Assembly: GCA_013396525.1 (NCBI GenBank) | Contig: VWYX01000730.1 | Location: 369,092 to 433,091, forward strand | Source of the DNA: Chaetorhynchus papuensis | Taxonomy: Eukaryota > Chordata > Aves > Passeriformes > Rhipiduridae | Direction of reading: 5' to 3' | Length of the DNA: 64,000 bases | Shown: one piece after another, positions 12,701-24,700 of the stretch | How positions within the stretch are numbered: position 1 is the first letter of the stretch | How the letters are laid out: every line of letters starts with the position of its first letter | The notes under the pieces: model-generated | The model's input: the letters and a program-made list of their open reading frames with translations, nothing else | Told to the model about the DNA's origin: nothing | Databases searched by the model: none | Position numbers and translations under genes: made by a program

Positions 12701-15700
12701 AAAATGGTGAATTATGCTGATTGTCTTTATAGTCTGATTCAAAAGAATTATATGTCAGTCTCTGTTTACAAGCTGAACTATAAATCCTCTGGACTATTGT
12801 ATGAACTCAGAACATTTTGCTAACTTGAAGTCAGGAGTTTATGGACTTTCTCAAAAAAAAAAGTTCCAAAGAGGCAATCTGACAGAAAGCAGGCTGGTAC
12901 TCTAAATCATTTAATGACACTTCGTTCCTGGTAAGAAGTAGCTGACTGCAAAACTGTGGTGTGTACCTGATTGCTTAAAACTGTCTGGCTGCAAAATGAG
13001 TAGAGTACGAGACTGCTCTGGGTGTTCAGCTAAAACTGATTAATAAGACTTGTAGAAGAATTTGATTATTTTTGAAAGCTGAAAGGTTTATTATTTTGTT
13101 TTTTTAAAAGTTGCCATACAAAAAGCTGGATAATAAAATGGTAGGTGAAATTTCAATAAATAAAAAGTAATGCATGTGCAGAAGGTTGATGACAACCTCC
13201 AAAAGCATATATGCATATTCATATGCACCTAATTAACTAACTACTACTCTCATGGAAAAAATATATAAGATTTATCTTGAGTTTGCTGAAAACAACTTGC
13301 TATTCAGCATTTTGAAAGAGGAAAGAAAAAGGTTTTGAATTACTGGGGAGATAAAAAAACCAAGCACAAAATAAAAAACATCGCACTTTGGTATACATCC
13401 ATCCGTGATATGCTTGCATCTTGAAGGTCACAGTTTTAGTTTCTTCCTCTCAAAAACATAGCACAGTGTCAGAGTAGTTACAGTATGGAAAGTAAGGGTG
13501 TTTCCCTATTAAACATCCTCAGTGCAAGACCAGAGTAAAAGAATTGGAAAAACAAGACAATCCAAAAGAATTGGATTACCTTAGTTTGGAAGGCATGTGA
13601 TTCATCTAAGATAAGAAAGATCTATAAATCATGAATGTTAAGGGGTAGAAAGTGTAGAAAATAGGGGTATTATATCACCCCCATGAACCTGAGGTGCTTT
13701 AAAGCAACCTACAAATAAAGCAAAACCAAACTCTTTAGTACACCTTACATGCTCTGTGGCAATAATTTCCACAGTTTGACTGTGGACGCCAAATATGTAT
13801 GTGTTCAGAAAGAGACAGAGTCATCAGTGGCTGTTAATGATTCAGATTAACCATAAGCTCAGGAAGCCTGAAACAGAAGTTACCCATGTATCCATAGCTT
13901 GTCTTAATTTTTTTTTTTTTTTCTCAAGTGTTAGTAATGGAGGAAATAGTGCAGAAAAATGTGGAATCAGTGTATCCATTCAAAATGGCATCTTGATGAA
14001 ACTTTGAAAGGCTGGTGAACATGCAGAAAATTCTAAAGTATGTGTCCCTGAGGATTAGAGTCAAGGAGGGTGAAACCTAAAAATGTATGATTTTTTTTTT
14101 TCCTTTGCAGTGTTGGAGATAGGGAAAGAGAAGAAAGGAGGAGACTTTGAGGAGACTTTGATGCAATATTATTCAGACTGTGGAGGTCAAGGAAAAGGAT
14201 CGAAGGCCTTCAGAGGCTGAAAAACTTGCTGAGAGTCTAAATTTTGCAAAAATGTGTTTTACCTAAATCTCTAAATAGTTTGAAATCTAATACTTCTAAG
14301 TACTTTTTTTTTTTCAGTAGCGCTCTGAAAAAAGACCTTTTTGTAAGCTTTCATCATATTTGCTAACTTCATACTGAAACTTATAGGGCTTTTTTTGCTA
14401 GTTGTTACAGTTATTTTCAGTGTCCATGTTCATGGCTATTTATATGTCATTAATCTAATTTCTTCTGGCTAATACTTGTGTTATTATTTTTCTTTTTTCA
14501 GTATATCTGTATGTAAAAACTTATTTTGATGAACTCTTGATAGATACACTTAACATTTTGTCTGTTGTATAAATTAAGGTTTTTTTAACTGAAGATTTAA
14601 AAATCCATCCAATCACTTTCATGCACAAACAGAATCTAGAATGTCTGGAAACACTCAAGCCCACTTGCCTTAGCCTTTGAGTTTATTTGGCTTAAATAAC
14701 ATTTTCAAATACCTAGTAGAATATGTTTTTCTTCAAAATATATTTTTTAAAACATAAAAACTTTCTTTTTGAAGGTGAATTCTCTTTTAGTTTACGGCTC
14801 AGTCAATGAAGCTGAAATGTATATAATGGTTTTCTGATACACAGATGAATAAATAAGGAAGGCGTAATGCAGGGTACACTGTTTAGCCTTAATTCTGTCG
14901 ATTGCCAATATAAAATACTGTAACCTAGTGTTTTTAACACTCTTTACCTAAATTCTTAAGTCTCTGGCGAAAAACACCAGTTAAATAAACCCAGTCTTTC
15001 CTCTTATGCTTGTCATAACCTATATTTTCTATGTTTTTTCTCTTCTGACTACTTCTTACTTTTTCAGCATTCTCCATAGTTTGGGGAAAAACATTCACCA
15101 CTGCACTTCTCAGTACAATGGCATCATTATTCAGTCTTCTTTCTGTATGTCCTAACATCTTGTTTCCTTTCAGTTTGTTGCTTCCGTCTTGACTGAATTG
15201 TGTATGTTGTTCTCTTATGTCTTAAGATAATCAAAATTCCTGTATTTTTAGTCCCAGGTGCCAGGTATTTTGAGGAATCTAGACCACGCAAACTGAATGA
15301 GTTTTTGTGTATTGAAGTTCATGTCCGTATTCCTTAGGATAAAACTGGGAAAACTGTAAAGCCCTTTTTAAAGCTGAGTGCTTTCACTTAATATATTTAG
15401 GGGTGTATGGTTTGTGTTAATAGCTGGGAGCACAGTTAAATTAAAAACAACAACAAAAAATAAGACTAATTTGGAGGAGTTTCTGTCCAGATGAAGCTGA
15501 AATGCATGCTTTCCGGCTGCTGTGTCTAGCAGGCTGTGCTTGGAATTGCTTGTTTGACCTCCTGGAGAATGAAGGTAGCTGAGCCTTTGATCTGAAACAT
15601 GCTTTTATGTATAAAGCCATTTCTGTTTTGTGTTTGTCACTGTCATCTGCACTACTCACTCAACTTACTTTTTTTTTGTTCTTACACTTACCTGACCTGC

Positions 15701-18700
15701 TGTTACATCTCACATTTTTCTCCTTTTCTGCCTATTACAAGTCCATCTAGGAGAAGGGTAACAAAGGGAGCTGGAGAGATGTGACATATCCCTGCCTAAG
15801 TTATTACGTGACTTAGGCCAAGTCGTATTTCTGCCAGTCTTGTCCATTCTCCGGAAAACAACGTGGAAAGTTCTTTTTAGACCTTCATTTTGTAGATGTA
15901 TAATATATGTCTATCCCATAGTTTCAGGCCTATTTTTCATATTTTCTCACGATAAGGTTACTTTACTCTCTTCAAAACTCAACTACAATTTGCAAACTGT
16001 TCCAGAGGAGGATGTTTCCAGTACAGTGTTGCCTCTGTTGATCCATCCTCATTTGCTTACGGGCTAGTTTAGGAAACTCCTTTCAGTTTGTTTTCTCTGA
16101 AAAATTCATTTGTTCTCCTTCAGAAACATATCAATACAGTGTTGAAAGGTGTTCTTTTATGTTCCATTAGTCTGAAGCAATAGCTGATGAAAATAGGTGT
16201 TTGTGTGATGTGTTCAAGTTAATGGCTTCTGCTGTTTCTATCCCTTGTGTGTTTTGCGACAACCACTTTTGTGAAAGCTGTCATAATTTTCTTAGCTTCA
16301 AAGCATCATTTGAAGTAAAACTTGTAAAACATGAAAGTCTACAAAAGCAAGTTGCATCATCAAGGGAAAAAAATCATAGCTAATTTTACCGTGAAGCTTG
16401 GATTCCTCTCAAGGAGAATGTAGGGTTTTTAAAGGAAGAATAGCTGGAATGTTGTATTGAGAAAGTGATGAGTAGAAGAGAAACTGTAGATTTGGCTTCT
16501 GATCTAGTTGTGAGATGAGAGGTGTTTTGTTAGACCAGGCTTTCTCCAAAACTTTTGAGTCCAAATGAGCAATTCCAGACCAAAAGCTCACTTTGAAAAA
16601 ATATTAAAAAGTGAAAAGCCTTTTAGGTTAGGAAGACACTTCAACTATGTTACAGTTTCTTAATTTTTAAGTAAAATTTTTATTAAATCAAAGGCAGATA
16701 CACAAGTTTACAAGAAATGTCGTTAGATGACAGTGCTTTTTAGTTATTCTTTGCTCACTCTGTCCATTTCAGTTCTTTGTTGCCTTCTTTTAGTCATATC
16801 TAGCATGGACAGTATTAATTTAAAAATTATTTGTTTAGTCTCTAAAATGACATCTGCTCTTTTATGAGCTATAAAAACTGAAGATGCTTGCATCATAAAG
16901 GTGAGCAAAATAAAGCATAAACAGGTTATGCATATATTGCAAACAGTAATGGAATGCAGAAGCACATAAGAGCTTCCATTATTTCCATAATGGGAGTTAT
17001 TGTCTTACATCAAGGTGATTAATTATGGAAGAGAATATAGTAAACAAAGTCTTCAAAACTCACAAGCCTGTTCATGTTGATATTTAATGGTGCATGTGTT
17101 ACTCCCTTTTCATTTTTAAATTCTTAGCTAGGATAAATTGAGGGAGTGGTCACTTCTGTCATGAAGGTGTTTGTAGGTGGGGAGGAAACCTGCCTTTTCA
17201 TAAGCTGCAAGCTCCAGAGGCATGTTCTTTATCTTTACTCCCCAACTTTTCCTCCTATTATAGTTGTGGTCTTCACTTAAACTACCTTTTTCCCCCATGG
17301 GCTTACTTTCTAGTTCCTGTGATAACATACAGTGTAAGTAATTTCTATCTTCTAGATAAATGTGCCCAAATTATATAATTTAAATTGAATATTATGATTT
17401 AATATATATTTGTATAGATTTGCTCTACTGGCACTTTGTTGGACTGGAATATAATTCCCAGACAGCCGTTTGGCAAGGGGGATCATATATATTTTATCTC
17501 CATGTCTCAGTTGTTCATCCCTGTTTTTCTCTGGGGATTGTCTGTCCTGCCATGAAAGGATGACAAGCATAAATTTAATTCATGACCAGTAGATTATAAT
17601 AATTCTCTAGGTAGGTTGCACTTGAAAACTGGTAATTCTTCTCTTAAGTGGTTGGTGCTGATCAGTATTTGCACTCAGAATATGGCTATCTCTTTTTAAT
17701 GCATTTTCCCAAAGTGTGCCAGGTCCATGGCCAGAAGTGGCTTTTTGTATGCCCTCTATCTTCTAGTTTGTTATGGTTATTTGGTTTTGATTATAAAGAA
17801 TGACCGTAATTACCTTTGGAAAGGTTGCAGTCAGTATTTTCATTTACACTATGGTTGGTTTTTTAATAACCATTTTTCATTTTTACTTTTTTGATGGGGA
17901 AATTGGATCAGGTGGAATGAACTGTAGGGATGGGAAGAGGTTGGTTTTATCCACAGGGAGCATTAGAGCACATTCAGGTGAATGGAGTGGCTCTCAAAGA
18001 CCACAGGGCATGTATGTCAGGCAAACCCAGCAAAGTAAGCTTGGGCAGGAACATCACAAGCCTGCAGTGAGAAGCAGTGAGCCGAAGACAGCTAGCCCTG
18101 AGGCACCAAAGGGACTCTTAAAGTTTGCTGCCACTCAGAAAGTCATTGACCTAATAGAAACACAGGTAGGAGCTGTCTTCAGGGAGGCGGTGCAGACTCT
18201 ATTCTTTGAATACCATTCTGGAGTCCCCTTCTGACAAGGCTGCTTTTCCAGAATTACATCCTGTCTTTCCTGTATCCAAAGAGTATCAAAGATCTCTGTG
18301 ACTGAGGATTCTTAGTCTAGCCTGGAAGCTTGGCTCTTCTGAGCGTGTGCAGCTCTTGCTTGTTCTTGAGCTTTCTCATTCAGAATTTGTCAGCTTGAAC
18401 CTTAGTACTCAGGCTGGCATAGCTGTGGAGAGGTTGTGGCTGCAGTACTCTGGTCCAACAGCTTCAGAAGTGAAGAGAACAAGCTTTTCAGTTTAAGGTT
18501 CATTCTTAGGTTCTAGCTATTCAACTTTATTTAGAAAGCATGAGGGTTTTTTCACCTGTCAAAGGCTGTTCCCCACTGGCACCTAGACTCTGTCTTCACC
18601 TGTGGATTAGATGCTCCCTTTGTAACAGTGAGAGCCTCATTCCTTGTCATAGTTTACTGTGACCTCTAAGCCCCACATGGCTGCTTGCTCGCTCTAACTC

Positions 18701-21700
18701 AGTGGGGTGGGGGGGAAGAGAATTGGAAGAGTAAACCAGAAAATTCATTAGTTGAGATAAAAACAGTTTAATAGGCAAAGAAAAAGCTGTGCATGTGAAG
18801 CAAAGCAAAACAGGGAATTCATTCACTGACTCCCATGGGCAGGCAGGTGTTCAGCCATCTCCAAGAGAGCAGGGTAACAGTGACTTTGAAAGACAAACAC
18901 CCGTCACTCTGAACATTCCCCACTTTCCCCAGCTTTATTGCTGAGCACAGTGCTCTGTGGTATGGAATGTCTTTGTTGGTCATTTGGGGTCAGCTTTCTC
19001 AGCTGTGTCCCCTTCCAGCTTCTTTTGACACCCCCAGTCTCCTCACTAGTGGAGTGGGGTGAGAAGCAGAAAAGGCCTTGGCTCTGTGTCAGCCCTGCTT
19101 AGCAATAACTAAAATATCTTTGTATTACTAAGACTGTTTGCAGCACTGTTCCAAAACAGAGCCCATACCAGCTAATACGAAGAATACTAATCCAGCCAAA
19201 ACGAGCACATCCATCCTCCATTATTTCATGGCTTCAGAGCCAGAAAGTTAGCATTGTGTTTGTGTGTCCCTTATGCAAGCTGCAGAATGCAAAGTCCAAA
19301 CATGAACATTAGCTGTATCTTTGTTTTTTGATTGCACTTCACGACACTTTAAGAACCATGTTCTAAGAGTTTGGCTATCTGGCTAGATGTGTAGGTATGG
19401 GCTATGCATGAGGGTAGGTCAAGCAGCATTAGGGAAATGCTTCTATTTCTGGGGCTGCTTTCACACTTCTATTAAGCATGCCCTTCTACCTGCAGCCTTA
19501 AGGTAAGTTGTTGATCTCTTCTTGTTCATGCAATTGCTAAAGCCAAGGCTTCTTGGATTTTCTATGTGTTGCTATATGAGCACCTTTAGTGTGTATGATG
19601 GTATATGCATGACATACTTAGGATTGTGGATAATGAAAAGCTGCTTCCCGGTTTTGTTACTTTTAAGTACTTGCTCTAGGGAGCAAAGATACAATTGTAT
19701 TATGCAATCATAAAACTCTTTAGCTTGCACCATGTGTAAATAATGTTTTGGCAGAAAAAACTTTATGAAAAAATGTTACTTTGAGGCTTACTCTCCTAGA
19801 ATTCAGGCCTAATAAGAACGTTACTCACGTTACTCAGTGATCCTGTGTCAATTCAGTGTCAAGTTACCTCATCTCTACCAAGGAGCAGAAGAGGAAGACT
19901 TTTAACTGTGTTGGTTTTTATCCAGCTTCATAAATGAATGTGCTGTTTCAGAGTTCTGTGTAAATGGAAAGCATTAATTTAACTGGTGTGTGTGTGNNNN
20001 NNNNNNNNNNNNNNNNNNNNNNNNNNNNNNNAGTCTGTCCACTTATAAGTATTGCCTATGGGAAGTATGGTATGTACATGTTCCATAGAATGGCATGTTA
20101 CAGTCTATCTAGTAAAAGTGTTATTCATTTACCACTTGTCCACATTATACTTCATCTGTTGCCTTTCTAAGAGTTTTGGAAATATATAAGAAGTAGATTC
20201 AAATGCCTTATTAATGTACCCTAAATGTTTTTCAAGAAATGAACAAGTATTTAGAAGGCATCTGTTTGTTTTTACTTGTAAAAATCATCCCTCTAAGAGA
20301 CGGGACAAGTGGATATGTAGAATTATGTCCTGAACAGTCACTGAAAAAGTCACTTAAAAAGCCTTCATTTTCAATTGAACTATAGAGTGGAGTGGCTCTT
20401 TTAGACCAGATTGAAACTTTGTGAAATCAATATTAATACTCGAGGCATTAGAACTTCAGGCTGAAATATTTGGGGCCATAAAAGGTTATGAGCACTTTTG
20501 GTTTTGGGAAGTTTTGTCTATAATAGTACGGTGTCTTCTTGACTGATAGATAGGAAAAATATTCAAAATTAATGCTTTGGTATTGCATGACAGGCTTAAA
20601 TTTTTAATTAAGATATAAAATATGTAGCTTGTTGTTGTAGTGTGACATGTGTGTAAAAATTCTTTGCTTTGGGAGAGAAAGCTAGGTTTTTATTAATTTT
20701 AAAACAAACTCCAAGTCTTTTTACTGTCTTCAGACTGTTGTCACCTCAGAATAAAATTGCCTTGATCTTGGCAATGAAAGGATGTTTGAGCTCCCAGGCA
20801 CAAGGAAAACATATTTTTTTAAGACATCTATAACAAAGAAAAAACTTGTAAAATATTGATGATCACTTACCACTACCCCAAACACAACTCTGGTTTCCAG
20901 CTTCTTTCTGATTGAAGAGCATTTATTTACTTCAGAATGAAGTAGTCCAGGCTGGAAGAGATTCTGGATGAAGCATGCTTGTTATCAGCAGGTAATAAGA
21001 TACATAATAAAAATATGCCTACAAATCAAACTTACGTAAGTGGGTTTTATGCTTCCAGTAAGAAGAATAGTTATGAAAGGTGGATGTACTTTTTCAAGAG
21101 GAGGGAGTGCTTCTGAAGAGTTTTTTGCAGTTGAATAGAAACTGTGGTGGTAGTTTTATCTCCTTTCTGTTTCACTTTTTTTCTTAGCCCTGAAACTGTT
21201 TGCTGTTGGCAAAATAGCTGCAATTAATTGTGTTTTTAATTATGGGCTAATTTATTTTCAGATCTCAATAGAGAATGACTACCTAGGCCCCAGAAGAATT
21301 GAGAGTCTGCAAAAAGAAGATGCTGATTGGCAGAAAAAAGCCCACATGGCTGTGCTTTCTATTCAAGATCTTACAGTTAAATATTTTGAAATAACAGCTA
21401 AAACACAAAAAGGTAGTTATTTTCTGCCATCCTATCCATCACATAAAAAATTAAATTATTTAATGTTTACCATGTTCTCTGCATTGTACTGTGAGTTATT
21501 TTTTTCATCAGTCTTTCATGCGAAAAATGCAGTTGTCATTCCTGTTTGCTTTTTCTTCTGTGTCTATTTGAGTCTTTCACCTATAAACCTTTTCAGAATA
21601 TCATCAGAGGTGAACAGAATAGAAATTTTAGGCAGAAGTTTTACAGCCACTTTCTCAATGAAATTGTATTAGCGGTACTATGTATTTGCAAAGGATTTAG

Positions 21701-24700
21701 GGAGCATAGAGTCCCTGGTGGATTCTGTTTTCTGTACTAGATATGGCAGACCCCCATAGTAAGTGTTAATTGTCTTTCAGTTAATTTCCTTTTCTAGTCT
21801 TTGTTGCCTTTGAGTAATTTTTTTCATAGCTCTAAATATTAAGCAACAGCTCAGTTTAACTACTCAATGAAAGCTGCTCTGTTGTTCAGAAGCCTTCATG
21901 GATATAACCTTGGCTTTTCTATGTTTGAAGAATGTGGTGGTTTTACTAAAAAGTTGGTGCAGTAAAGAGAGGTCAAATGACTTGGCATGTGTATCTGTGC
22001 TCCCATCCTTGTACCATTTTAACTTAAATAACCAGTTTAATAGGGCAAACAGGCCTTTTTTTAGTTCACTGAAAAAATTTGTACTGCTGTCCTCCCCTGC
22101 CTGACTGCAGGTCCCTGTTTCTTTTTTTGCCTTGGTGATAGTGATTGTGCAAACAGATAAATGAGATGTAGAAGAAATTGTTATCTCTGTACATGACTGC
22201 TACATCCGACTCAAGAAAAGCAGGCACTGCAAATTTACTCTTTTCAGTGGCAACCCATGTTAAAAATAACGTGAAATTTCACCTTATTCTGAAAGGGTGA
22301 CTTGATAGTCTGAAGCATGTTGGAATAAATTTAATTAGAGCAAATTCTAAATGCACTCATCAGCTCCCCTCCTTTTCCAGTATGAGAAAGGCAGCCGATA
22401 AGATACACTACTAGTTGATAATGCATATTCATAGATATTCACTTGGTTTTGTTCACATGCTTTTTTATGTACAGCAGTCAGAATTTGGGGGAAAACCAGT
22501 GGAAAGTAACGTGCCTGAAGGCTGATTACAGCCACAGACCTTTAATATATAGGTTATTTGCCTGGTTTTTGTGTTTGGGGTTTTTTTTGGCCTCCTGCTG
22601 ATTGCAGGGTAGTCTTACATACTCAAATAATAACAGATGGCAGAGGAAAAACACATGAGAACATAAAGGTGTTTCTCACTACCTAAGAACAGCATGTAAT
22701 AGCATGTGGTGACTGAATGCTACCCCTTTGATTCCATTACTTTTGTCGCATTTGCTTTGCAAAGCTAAGTCCAGTATCATGTGATCTATATATTAACAAT
22801 GGTGAAAATCTTGTGTGTGTCAGCCTAGATGTTATCTGGGGCCCAAGAATAGTAAATCTGAATCAGGCAAGGGACTCCTGCATTTTGAGGTAAAAGTTAG
22901 ATGTTATTTTAATTTAATGCAGTGTTTTTACAGAATTGCACTTGAAGTTAAGCTGAAGTTTTTGTTTTAAATTTTAATTTTTTTCACTCTTCAAATTTAT
23001 TTAAATTTATGACTGTACTATAAATGTTTTTAAGGTAAGCTGGAGACTTCAGCTAATAATTGGTGCTTACAGGAGTGGGGAAAATTTGGGGTGCAGTTTA
23101 AGACCAAATGCTTACATTAATAAGATTTTTATTAAGTACAAATGTGTGCCTTTTCTTTTTAGTAGGATCACTAGTTGTCTAAAGAGTAGACTAGTAAGAT
23201 GCCTGCCTTTTTTTTCCTTTCTGTAGCGGTGTATGATCGAATGCGAGCAGACCAGAAAAAATTTGGTAAGGCAGCATGGGCAGCAGCAGTGGAACGTATG
23301 GAAAAGCTTCAGTATGCGGTTTCTAAGGAGACTTTGCAGTTGATGCGTGCTAAAGAAATCTGTTTGGAGCAGAAGAAACATACACTGAAGGAGGAGGTAA
23401 TTTTTCATATCAATAAACAGAAAAATAAAACGTAGAAAAAAATGAACCTTGAAGAATGTTGATATACTTGGGGTAAAAAAACCAAACACAACAAACCAAC
23501 AAAGCCCAAAAGACTTGAAAGTAATTTTTCAGCTTTTAATAATAAAAGTCTGGTTTTTAACTTTTAGCACATTCTACCATGTTAGGCAAATGGAGTTGCA
23601 GTGTAGGTGTGCTGGGTTTTGGGCCATCTATTTATGTTTTCTGTTCACCTTTTCCCGTTTAGTCAATCAGGAAGACCGTTTTTATTGTTAATATTTACAG
23701 CTATCCACTGAGATGAATAAAACAAAGAGAAGGGATAGGAACAGAAATCTGCTGCTATGTAATCTCCAGACTTTAGCTCTTGGAGATGTGATCATTTTTT
23801 GGAATAATTTTGACATTCCAGATGAAAAGTATCTGAACAGTAGTAAATATACAGATGACTAGCCTGTTGTACTGCACTCTTTGTCTCTGCTTACTCTGAT
23901 TATTAAGGTAGACTTCCAGAGGGGATTGTGATAGCTACAGCTTTCCTGAGGAAAGAGTGCATGCACTAAACTGGGTTTTAACAACTCAGAAGAAAGCAAG
24001 CACATTTACTGGATTTTATGACATTTCCTAAAAATCAAAAATGCTGCAAATCCTCTTAAAATTTCCTGTCATATGGATATTCCATGTTAAGAGCTTTCTG
24101 TCATACTCATGTTAATTTCCATTTTATCCAATCAGTGGCTTGTTTTTTAAAGCAATTTTCAAATATTTCAGAAAAAAATTGACTAAACTTGTGTCTCTGT
24201 TATGAAAAGGTTATCCAGAGAGCTCACGACTTTAGCACTGCACAGGCTGGTAGGTTTGTAAGGCTGATAGACTATGTGTGTATTTTAGGAGCCTCTGTAG
24301 AAGACAGCTTGATCTTCAGGGAAGAGAGAGTACATGCAAGACCCAGAGCACAAAAATANAACTGTGTTTAAATGCCTTAGCAGGAAAAAATCCACATTTT
24401 TTGAGTTTTATGACACCTCCTCAAAAGCAACAGTACTTCAAGTTCTCTTTTAAACTTTGCTGTCATATGGACATTTGGTGAGAAGAACTTTCTGTCATAC
24501 TAATGTTAATGTGTGTTCTAGAAATTAGATGATTGTTTTAAGAGAACTTTGCAAACGTTTCAGCAAAATTTGATTAAACTGATGGCACTGTTATGAAAAG
24601 GTTATCCAGAGAGCTCACGACTTTAGCACTGCACAGGCTGGTAGGTTTGTAAGGCTGATAGACTATGTGTGTATTTTAGGAGCCTCTGTAGAAGACAGCT

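Larger units (their letters stand above)
7383..21261 (+). other. JMY: JMY intron 3 (13.9 kb)
   Basis: Mostly AT-rich unique-looking sequence with scattered homopolymer runs (for example T-runs near 12530, 13907 and 14092). A distinctly GC-richer island spans about 17920-19250, with a 144-codon ORF and an LTR. A 35-N gap interrupts a (TG)n run at 19997. Nothing recognisable was seen in 7383-17790 or 19250-21261. Confidence 0.85.

Noticed and set aside
23112..23489. 125-codon ORF on the - strand
   Set aside because: It overlaps JMY exon 5 on the opposite strand; Phe/Leu-rich shadow of a Lys/Glu-rich coding frame.
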